DNA from: Paludibaculum fermentans
GTDB lineage: Bacteria > Acidobacteriota > Terriglobia > Bryobacterales > Bryobacteraceae
Direction of reading: 5' to 3'
Assembly (NCBI RefSeq): GCF_015277775.1
Contig: NZ_CP063849.1
Span: forward strand, 5,781,501 to 5,845,500
DNA: 64,000 nucleotides
Shown here: positions 1 through 7,199 of the stretch, piece by piece
Layout: every line of letters begins with the position of its first letter
Position numbering within the stretch: the stretch's first letter is position 1
Notes under the pieces: generated by a model
Database searches by the model: none
What the model saw: the letters and a program-made list of their open reading frames with translations, nothing else
Told to the model about the DNA's origin: nothing
Made by a program: the position numbers and the translations under genes

Positions 1-1192
1 GCTCGGATAAGGGCAAGAGGGAGGGCGGCAGGAGTTCGGCGCCCGGGCCTGTGAGCGAAACTTCATGGGCGCCGCAGTCGAGCTCGATGGAAACACGGCC
101 GGCCGCATCGGCGCGCGTTTCGGTTTTCGTGGAAGTGCCGCTTTCTACTTTGTAGTCAGCCACTTGGTATGGGGCATTGGGACGGTACAACGGGGCGGTG
201 AGCACGGTGAGCGAAGAACAGGCCGCCGCCGGGCCATCCGGCGACCAGCGCCGGGTTCTCAGGCCGAAGCCGCCCGGCGAAACGTTCCGGAGGAAGGTGA
301 GTCCGGCGCCTTCGATGCCTGACGAGACGGAGTAGCCATACACGCTAAACCGGCGTTGTGCGCTGGAGTAGTTCCACTGCTTCGGGGGCGCCTCGAGCTT
401 CGGATTCTGGAAAGCCCGAACGTGGAACTCGAACGTCTCGCCGATCGAAGTCGCCCAGTGGCGATGGTACTCATCCTGCCTGAATTCGAAGTCGACCTCT
501 GGCGCGGCGGCGTAGGCAGCGCGCGTCTCTTCGTGGTACTGGCTGATGTAGTCGCCACTTGCCCTGATCAGCCGGATCATGGTGTGTCCATGGCTGGAGG
601 TTTGATCCTTGGGACGCCAAAGTGAGCGCCGGCCGGGTTCACCGACGTAGAATTCCGGCCCGGGATTGAAGGCGGACGCGCTGCCGATGAGGTCGGGGTA
701 CCTGGCGCTGAGGTAGAGGCTGGCGAAGCCTCCCATGCTGAGGCCTGAGGTAGCGTGATAGCGCCGGCCCGGCAGGGTGCGGAACGAGGAGTCGATATGG
801 CGTAACAGTTCCAGGAAGTACTCGCCGTAGTCGTACTGGCCGCCGTCCCGTTTGACGTCGTAGGGCGCTCCACCGTAGAAACCGGTGTAGTCCCGCGCCA
901 CATACCCATCGGCCGCTACGACGATCACTTCGTGCGATGCGGTGAATGCCGCGATCTTGGGTACCGTGTCCTTGCCGTCGTCATACTTTTCCAAGGTGTA
1001 GCGATCGCTATGTCCATGAAAATAGAAGATCACCGGATAGCTGCGCGTGGACGTTTCGTACCCGCGAGGCAGAAAGATGCGATAGTGGCGCTTCTCGCCG
1101 AAGACTTTGGAGTCGTGCGTCAGGTCCTGGTATGGCTGCGCAGCGGCGGTCCCGGCCGCGCACGCCAGCAGGGCAGGCAGGGCCACGCGCAA
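1..1192 (-). CDS. Secreted esterase of the FrmB/esterase D-like family (3' end cut by window edge)
   Basis: This is an alpha/beta hydrolase of the putative esterase type, read leftwards and running off the window before its stop. Taking the TTG at 1192 as start gives a short signal peptide ending in an A-A-A-Q stretch. The core strand leads into FYFHGHSD, and the nucleophile elbow is GLSMGG with Ser152 (codon at 737-739). After the elbow come FNPGPEFYVGE and a region with candidate catalytic His residues (EYHRHW). The C-terminal part looks beta-rich. The start is uncertain: in-frame GTG codons lie at 1186, 1300 and 1342, and none has a good Shine-Dalgarno. The exact substrate is unknown; carbohydrate or feruloyl esterases of this family are secreted. 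Confidence 0.72.
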   Translation of the reverse strand, partial: MRVALPALLACAAGTAAAQPYQDLTHDSKVFGEKRHYRIFLPRGYETSTRSYPVIFYFHGHSDRYTLEKYDDGKDTVPKIAAFTASHEVIVVAADGYVARDYTGFYGGAPYDVKRDGGQYDYGEYFLELLRHIDSSFRTLPGRRYHATSGLSMGGFASLYLSARYPDLIGSASAFNPGPEFYVGEPGRRSLWRPKDQTSSHGHTMIRLIRASGDYISQYHEETRAAYAAAPEVDFEFRQDEYHRHWATSIGETFEFHVRAFQNPKLEAPPKQWNYSSAQRRFSVYGYSVSSGIEGAGLTFLRNVSPGGFGLRTRRWSPDGPAAACSSLTVLTAPLYRPNAPYQVADYKVESGTSTKTETRADAAGRVSIELDCGAHEVSLTGPGAELLPPSLLPLSE

Positions 1193-1525
1193 CAGGCGAG
1201 TGGCACCCGGGCGCTTGCGGCGGCTCCAGCCTGCGCGGCGAGGCGGCAATTCCGGCCCACAACACGGGCTTCCGCCGGATTTTGTCCGGCCTTCGGCCAC
1301 GCCAAGTATTTGGAAACAACGAGACAACCCCGACTCCCCCACCTTTGATGACAAGGCAAGGCCAGGTAACCTATTCGTCAAGACCGCTACTCGGCGGCGG
1401 CGGATAGTAAGTTAACTTTCCGAACCTAGACAAAGTTACGATAAGCCGGTGCTTGTGTCAACCCTGTTAATCACAGTTTTCATTCGTTTCTTTTGTCGAG
1501 GCAGGAACCAGACGCGTAGCCACGT
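1193..1525. other. Intergenic region with promoter and hairpin-rich leader of the esterase
   Basis: This 333-base stretch separates the esterase start from the stop of the DUF5107-TPR gene; both genes read leftwards. It holds a good sigma70-type promoter on the minus strand at 1433-1461. If the 1192 start is right, a leader of about 230 nt follows. The leader contains two small abutting hairpins, a 6-bp stem with loop CAAAA at 1274-1290 and a GGCC-GAA-GGCC element at 1288-1298. The leader frame stays open far upstream, so some of it may be coding. I do not recognise a known riboswitch here. Confidence 0.5.
1433..1461 (-). promoter_or_regulatory. Sigma70-type promoter for the esterase gene
   Basis: On the minus strand TTGACA (1461-1456) is followed after exactly 17 bases by TAACTT (1438-1433). 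The -35 matches consensus perfectly and the -10 is fair. It points at the esterase, and no other gene could use it. The predicted transcription start is near 1425. Confidence 0.6.
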
Positions 1526-4500
1526 CTACCGCCGGCCAGCGGGCGCCAGGGGATCGGGTGCTTCACCGCGCAGCTCGATGCGCGCCGCCAGGAAGTCCGG
1601 CTTGGCTTCGATCGTGTTCCCGAGCAGAGCGAGCGCCTCGGTTGTCTTGCCCTCTCGTTTGCGGATCAAGGCCAGGAGATACCGCGCTTCGGCGCGCCTC
1701 TCACGCAGACGGTCATCCACCTCCGACTGGCCAAAGTTGACGAAGCGGTTCTGGAGCGCAGTTGCTTCGTCACGCCGGCCCAGGCGGTCCAAAGCCAAGA
1801 CGATGAAATAGTTCTCGCTGCTCCAGCTATCCCGGTCGCCTGACAGCTTTTCGTAGCCCGCGCAAGCGCGCTCGAGCGCGGACTTTGCCTCCGCCTGCCG
1901 GCCCAGGGCTTCGTAGGCGCGCCCGAGATAATACAACTGCCGTGGCGTACTCTGCGATGCGAAGTCGTCGATCCCCAGACTCGCGGGAGGCCGCAGGGAA
2001 TCCTCGAAGAGCCGCAGCGCCTCGGCGGCATTCCCCTGGTTCAGGGCGGCCGCGCCCTGGGCAAACCGCATGAGGCGGAACTTGTCGCGCAGGCCATAGC
2101 TGCGATGGCGCGGGCTGAACCGGTGCTCTGCAATCAGCCGCTCGGCCTCCGGATAGAGCCCCTTCATGAGGTAGGAGGTGAGCACTCCTTCGGCCAGATC
2201 GTCATCGCCGGGCCGGCTGGCCAGGGCTTTCTGGAGCAGTGCGAGCTGGTCATCAAAGCGGCCGGCGCGCGCGTACAGGTTGCTGAGATCGTTCAGCGTC
2301 CGAATGTGAGCGGGGTTCAGTTCGACGGCGCGCTGGAGCTCATTAGCGGCTTGCTCGACACCTCCGTTTTCAGCGAGGGAAAGGCCCAGAGCCCGCCGGA
2401 TGGAGAAATCCCGAGGCCGGTTCCCGGCGGCCGCCCGCCAGTGCTCGATGGCCTCTGCCGGCTGCCCCAGGTGATACAGCAGGCAGGCGAGGAGGTAGTG
2501 GGCCTGCCCATCGGAGGGATCCAGGGCAACAGCCTCTTCCAGCGGGGCGAGGCTTTCGCGCCGGGACGGGAACCGGTCGATCTTTCCAGAGGAGGCGTGG
2601 GCTTTCCGGAGCGAACCATCGGCGCCGGGGATGTCACCCGCACGACGCTGGCAATAGGCGAGGATGTAGTAAAACTCGCCCGGAGTGCCAAACGGGTCTC
2701 CGTTGTTCTCGTCAACCAAACGCAGCACGCGAACCGCGTCGTTCCATCGCAGCAGGTCTGCGAAGAAACCCGCCACAGCCATGGCCTCCTGGCTTTGGCG
2801 GCCCAGCAGGCGCAAAAGCTCCGCCTTGGCCTGGGGATCGCCGGCCAGGAGGAAGCGCGCGGCAGGCGCCAACCGGCTGGAGGGCTGCAGCTTCGAGGCA
2901 GCGAGCAGCGCCTCGCTGGCCTGGCTCCGCTGCCCGAGATCGGCCAGCGCCAAACCCAGCGCTACCCGCGCGGAGAGATCCCCGGAGTTCGCGCCCAGAG
3001 CGGCTTCGAAATGGCGGACCGCAACTTCAGGCTGTTTGCGCCGCATGGCGAGCCGCCCTAGTTGGTATTCGCGGGCTCCGAAGTAGCCGCTATCGGCCCC
3101 TACAAAGTAAAACGCCCGCTCGGCCTCGGTTTCCCGGCCCAGCGCTAAACGGCAGAGCGCCAGGTAGTAGTGGCTCTCCGCCCCGTAAGGATCGCGATCG
3201 ACCGACTTCTCCAGGTGCTCCGACGCCGCTTTGAATCGGGCATGCTGGTAGTCCTGGATCCCAAGTTGCCGGTGCGCGCGGGAGTCACCGGGATCCCGGG
3301 TCAGCGCCTGTTCGAACAGCGCCACCGCGCCTGCGTCATCCAACTCCTTCAGCCTGTATTCACCGGCCATCACGAGCTCTTCCACGCTCATCTCGCTGAC
3401 CGTTTTGCGCGGACGTTCGAGAGGCAGAGTGAAGGGCGTGTATTCCTTGCGGCCGGGCGGAGAGTCCGGCCTGTGGTATTCAAACACCACACGGCCGCCG
3501 GCATCGGTCACCGTGACCACCAGTTCCCTGGGCGTTCCGCGCAGGGGAATCTCCGCCTGGTAAACTCGCTCCGGATCCAGGTTGGCTTTCAGATTGAGCA
3601 GCTCCCCGGCCTGGCTGCGCACGACGATGCCGGCTCCGGTCAACCTGCGGGTTGCGGCCAGCGTGAGCGAGCCCATCGCGCCATTCTGTTCCGGAATTTC
3701 AAGATTGAGCGCGACGGCGGCACTGAGGCTGGTGAGCCCTTTCGTGCCGGCCACCGGTACCCACCATTCGCTCCAACTCTCGGTCTTGTGCGGCTGGACC
3801 CATTCATAGTGGCCGTCCCAGACGTAGCGTCCGCTTTGCAGTTCGACATACGGCCCGGCGTGATCGGTATAGCCCGCTTCGTGACTGGAGCCGCTGTCGC
3901 CGTAGCCAAAGGTCCAAAGCTTCATGCCCTGGACGACGCGCCGGTCAGCATAGCGGAAGATGCCATAGTCGAGGTCGAACTGATAGGCGCCCTGGAAGTT
4001 GTCGTAGCTATCGATGCCGAACACGCCCAGCATGTGGGTGTTATTGCGGTCCCAACTGTAGTCGAGGCCGTTGTAGAGCGGCCAATCGGCGATGTCCGCC
4101 GTGGTGTGGCCGACGGTGCGGCTCATGGGATACAGGAAGCGGGTCTTGGGCGTGGCGCGGATGGCGGTGTTGATCCAGAGCATCTGCGGCATCCGGGAGG
4201 GCCGTCCGTTGAAGCAGCGAATGCCCAGCTCGAGCGCGGCAACGCCGGGGTGCAGGGTCGCCGATAGCTGCACCTCCATTCCGTAAATCGGATCGGTTTC
4301 GCCCAGGGCCAGCGTCACGCTGCCGTCGGCGTTCTTAACAACGAGATTCGACCAGTAAGGCTCAGAGTGCAGGGTGAGCATGTGCAAGTCGTGCGGCCCC
4401 GTGAGCTCCAGACCCGACTGGGGCCAACTGTTTCGGGGATTATACGACGCAGGTTTGATGACATCATTCCGGTAGAGAACCTCGCGTCCGCGCAGCTTGT

Positions 4501-4804
4501 CATAGAGCGAGAACAGCCGCCCGCCGAACTCCGGAATGTAGGTGAGCTTCAGGTATTCGTTCTCGACAAAGAGCGCCTGATAGCGTTGCGGCTTCGGACC
4601 CCCCTCCCGAAAAGGCATCAGGTAGGTGGTGAACGGATACAAACCGGTGACGGTGGACGTGGGGAAGAGCGCCGGCTCCACTTCACGCCCGGAGTGTTCA
4701 TAGGTCGGGATGACGAGGGAACCCTCTTCCACGCGCACCGCCGGTGGCCCCTGGGCCCAGGCAAGCGCGCTCGCTAGAATCAGAGCACTGAACAGCCGTC
4801 TCAT
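1526..4804 (-). CDS. Secreted DUF5107 domain protein with TPR repeats
   Basis: The 1092-residue protein begins with a signal peptide (MRRLFSALILASALAWAQ). Residues about 25-350 resemble the DUF5107 domain, a beta-rich fold related to carbohydrate-handling galactose-mutarotase-like proteins, with stretches such as IPEFGGRLFSLYDK and ELTGPHD. From about residue 470 to the end it is a long array of tetratricopeptide repeats (for example YYLALCRLALGRETEAERAFY, 34-residue spacing), typically used for protein-protein contacts. The ATG overlaps the stop of the upstream gene in an ATGA, so it is the last gene of a coupled three-gene operon. It probably acts in the periplasm or outside the cell in sugar metabolism; no catalytic role can be shown. 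Confidence 0.8.
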   Translation of the reverse strand: MRRLFSALILASALAWAQGPPAVRVEEGSLVIPTYEHSGREVEPALFPTSTVTGLYPFTTYLMPFREGGPKPQRYQALFVENEYLKLTYIPEFGGRLFSLYDKLRGREVLYRNDVIKPASYNPRNSWPQSGLELTGPHDLHMLTLHSEPYWSNLVVKNADGSVTLALGETDPIYGMEVQLSATLHPGVAALELGIRCFNGRPSRMPQMLWINTAIRATPKTRFLYPMSRTVGHTTADIADWPLYNGLDYSWDRNNTHMLGVFGIDSYDNFQGAYQFDLDYGIFRYADRRVVQGMKLWTFGYGDSGSSHEAGYTDHAGPYVELQSGRYVWDGHYEWVQPHKTESWSEWWVPVAGTKGLTSLSAAVALNLEIPEQNGAMGSLTLAATRRLTGAGIVVRSQAGELLNLKANLDPERVYQAEIPLRGTPRELVVTVTDAGGRVVFEYHRPDSPPGRKEYTPFTLPLERPRKTVSEMSVEELVMAGEYRLKELDDAGAVALFEQALTRDPGDSRAHRQLGIQDYQHARFKAASEHLEKSVDRDPYGAESHYYLALCRLALGRETEAERAFYFVGADSGYFGAREYQLGRLAMRRKQPEVAVRHFEAALGANSGDLSARVALGLALADLGQRSQASEALLAASKLQPSSRLAPAARFLLAGDPQAKAELLRLLGRQSQEAMAVAGFFADLLRWNDAVRVLRLVDENNGDPFGTPGEFYYILAYCQRRAGDIPGADGSLRKAHASSGKIDRFPSRRESLAPLEEAVALDPSDGQAHYLLACLLYHLGQPAEAIEHWRAAAGNRPRDFSIRRALGLSLAENGGVEQAANELQRAVELNPAHIRTLNDLSNLYARAGRFDDQLALLQKALASRPGDDDLAEGVLTSYLMKGLYPEAERLIAEHRFSPRHRSYGLRDKFRLMRFAQGAAALNQGNAAEALRLFEDSLRPPASLGIDDFASQSTPRQLYYLGRAYEALGRQAEAKSALERACAGYEKLSGDRDSWSSENYFIVLALDRLGRRDEATALQNRFVNFGQSEVDDRLRERRAEARYLLALIRKREGKTTEALALLGNTIEAKPDFLAARIELRGEAPDPLAPAGRR

Positions 4805-5364
4805 TTCACGTTCTCCTGCGGATCCACCCGCTGTTGCGCAACCACTTCCACCAGCGCAACGATGTCATCCAGACTGTTCCGAACGGGGGCCAGGACGGAG
4901 ACTTTGCCGCCCGGGCCGGACACCGTGACTCGTTCGCCCGTGTCCAAAACGCGCTTCATCTCCGGCGGCATCGGTTGGTGCAGGACGCCCCATTTCCAGA
5001 AAGAGCTCATCTCGTGAACGTTGCGGATCATGACCTGCACGCGGCTTTTGCTGGCATCGAGCGGCAGCCACAGATTCACGTCGCAGGCGAGTGGACACAG
5101 GCGACTCAGGCGGATCAGCGTCTTCTTGGTGCGGGTGAAGGCCTCGTGCTCGACGTCGTAGTTGTCGCTGGCCAGATAAGGGTCCTTTGGATCCTCTTTG
5201 AACATGAAGCCGCGGGACCGTTCCGTCTGGATGCGCAGGCAGATGTCACCATCGACCATCACCGTTGCGGTGCGGGCGACGTTGTCGAGATCCCGGGCAA
5301 GATCCCGAGGTTGAGCCGTCGCAAGGGTGCACAACAGGCACACGGCGGGCAGTTTCCAGTTCAT
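4801..5364 (-). CDS. Small secreted protein of unknown function
   Basis: The 187-residue product starts at the ATG at 5364, which overlaps the stop of the DUF4091 gene (ATGA), and its own stop overlaps the start of the DUF5107-TPR gene in the same way. It has a signal peptide (MNWKLPAVCLLCTLATAQ) followed by a soluble domain of about 165 residues. The last third (VSVLAPVRNSLDDIVALVEV) has the rhythm of Cache/PAS-like ligand-binding domains, but this is only an impression. A Cys pair in LSRLCPLACDVN could form a disulphide. The double coupling indicates it is made in fixed ratio with its two neighbours. Confidence 0.72.
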   Translation of the reverse strand: MNWKLPAVCLLCTLATAQPRDLARDLDNVARTATVMVDGDICLRIQTERSRGFMFKEDPKDPYLASDNYDVEHEAFTRTKKTLIRLSRLCPLACDVNLWLPLDASKSRVQVMIRNVHEMSSFWKWGVLHQPMPPEMKRVLDTGERVTVSGPGGKVSVLAPVRNSLDDIVALVEVVAQQRVDPQENVK

Positions 5365-7199
5365 CGTTGTTCCCCTTTGACAAGTTCCAAAACGTACGTC
5401 CGAACCCGTTGCCAGGCCGCCGCGTCCAGACCGGCGTCGAACTTGGGACTGCGCTCGGGTCCCGGATCGGCATTGGTTCGGTCGAGCGGATCCTTGTCGG
5501 CATAAGCAGGGCGCGGCGAACGCCAGTCTTTCAGTTCGGTGCCGTTGAAGCGCCTGGCTGCTTCCGAGCGGAGCTGGGCGATTGGCTTCGTTTTGGCGAA
5601 GTCGTTCAGCAGGGTGACGTCCTGCACGGCGTTGCGCTGGATCTTCAGGCGGATGGAGGGAATGGGTTCGTTGATTCCAAAGCGGTCGCCGGGGTAGATC
5701 AGCGTTTCGCCGCCGCCCTCGAACCGGAACCAGGGATCGGGCCCGGGCGCCGTCGCCAGCCAGTGAACAAAGCCGTCGGTACCCCAGATCCAAGGCCACA
5801 ACACATCGCGAGTGACGTGGGAGGAGGGTTTCGATACCTCGGGCGTGCCGCCGTAGGTCCACACGATGTCCCCGCGGGCCTTCATGATCCGCGGCGCATC
5901 GGGTAGATAGGACATGTCGCTGTGGGAGCAGATCCACATGTTGATGATGCCCGCGAACTCCTGGATCTCGCGCTCGAGCATCCAGCTCACGTCCGCTCGA
6001 AAAACAAATTTCACTGGGGAATCGCGCTTCACGGCGAGTTTCAGCAGCCGGTCGTACTCGCGCAAATACGGGAGGTCGTTGGCAAACCGGGCTTCGTCGC
6101 CATCCCAGGCAAACGCCTTGTAGCGCTTCTTGTGATTGAAGAACATCTCGAAGTTGGTGTTGGTCCAGCCCTTTTCGCGGAAGTGCTGCTCCATGGCGGA
6201 GACCACATTGACGAACTCCTGCTGGTAGCCGGGTTCGCCCCACCAGAGGTAGGAGGCTGGCCATTCCGGATTGATAGGAAGGTAAACTAACTTAGTCGGC
6301 CTAGGCCCAAGATGCGTATTCGCGAAAGCAGATCCGTCCAACAGCGGTCCGTAGTGGCGGTCGAACAGCGTCCAGTCCGCGATCCGCTTGTTCCGGCCGG
6401 TGCCGGCGAGTTCGGGCGCGAACTCGGGCCCCACCTTGCCGCCATGGCCGTAGCCCAACTGATGGAAGGTGCCGCGGTGGTCGTAAAAGATGCGGTGGTA
6501 GGCATGGATCAGGCTGAAGAACCGGTCGCTCAAGTAAAACTCGCCGCCACCCTGGCGAGCGAGGGTGGGGTAGTCGCCAGCCAGCCACGATGTCCCGTAG
6601 GTATTGTGATCCATGGTGACGGCGTCTTCGGCGGGCACCGTGGCCGCCAGGACCCGGACCTTCAGGACAGCGTTGGACTTGCGGCCGTTCGTTTCGAGCA
6701 CGGCCTTGGTTTCGTAGAGACCCGGAGCGGTGTTCGCGGGAATCCAGATGTCCAGCCAGTAGCCCTGCGCCGTCTGAGCGGCGATCCGGTTGTCCGGCGC
6801 GGGCAATTTCGATTGCAGGGTGAGCGGAACCGGCGCCAAAGCGTCCGGGTAGTAGGCATTCGATTTCGGCAGGAAGTGATACCACTCGCGGAACTGTTCC
6901 ACCTGCAATCCGCTGGGAGCGGGAAAGGGAGACACTTCCAGGCGGTAGTCCCCTGGCCTTGCCATGCTGACAAGCAAATGACAGGAAACAAAAGACGCCC
7001 GCGCTCCTTCCAACGTCAGGGCTTTTCCGGGGGTGAAACCTGCCGTACGGTCCACTTCCACGACTTTTCCAAAGGGGTCCGGACGCATGTGTTCGGGCAT
7101 CAGCAGCACTTCTTGAGCGCTGCAACCGACACCAAACAAAAGCAAATAGGCACTATACGATAGAATTTGCTTTCGCCAACAGGGTTCAATGCGAAACAT
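5361..7199 (-). CDS. Secreted DUF4091 (GH123-like) protein
   Basis: The 612-residue protein has an N-terminal export signal ending near LLLFGVGCSAQ; the Cys in the VGCS stretch might make it a lipoprotein. The middle contains a TIM-barrel-like region, and the C-terminal third carries DUF4091 hallmarks: WTYGGTPEV, then LWPWIWGTDGFVHW, then ETLIYPGDRFGINEPIPSIRLKI and NAVQDVTLLNDF. DUF4091 is related to GH123 beta-N-acetylgalactosaminidases, so a glycosidase role is plausible, but I cannot point to the catalytic acids. The start at ATG 7199 is chosen because the signal peptide begins there. That ATG abuts the start of the divergent hexosaminidase gene. It is the first gene of a coupled operon with the two genes below it. 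Confidence 0.78.
   Translation of the reverse strand: MFRIEPCWRKQILSYSAYLLLFGVGCSAQEVLLMPEHMRPDPFGKVVEVDRTAGFTPGKALTLEGARASFVSCHLLVSMARPGDYRLEVSPFPAPSGLQVEQFREWYHFLPKSNAYYPDALAPVPLTLQSKLPAPDNRIAAQTAQGYWLDIWIPANTAPGLYETKAVLETNGRKSNAVLKVRVLAATVPAEDAVTMDHNTYGTSWLAGDYPTLARQGGGEFYLSDRFFSLIHAYHRIFYDHRGTFHQLGYGHGGKVGPEFAPELAGTGRNKRIADWTLFDRHYGPLLDGSAFANTHLGPRPTKLVYLPINPEWPASYLWWGEPGYQQEFVNVVSAMEQHFREKGWTNTNFEMFFNHKKRYKAFAWDGDEARFANDLPYLREYDRLLKLAVKRDSPVKFVFRADVSWMLEREIQEFAGIINMWICSHSDMSYLPDAPRIMKARGDIVWTYGGTPEVSKPSSHVTRDVLWPWIWGTDGFVHWLATAPGPDPWFRFEGGGETLIYPGDRFGINEPIPSIRLKIQRNAVQDVTLLNDFAKTKPIAQLRSEAARRFNGTELKDWRSPRPAYADKDPLDRTNADPGPERSPKFDAGLDAAAWQRVRTYVLELVKGEQR

Noticed and set aside
2105-3061. 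Open plus-strand frame of 318 codons inside the DUF5107-TPR gene
   Set aside because: It lies antisense to a clear TPR gene; the composition is a mirror of the GC-rich third codon positions and no known motif or start signal exists.
4801-6264. Long minus-strand frame of 487 codons ending at 4801
   Set aside because: Only its last 187 codons (from 5364) make sense; the rest overlaps the DUF4091 gene in another frame and lacks motifs.
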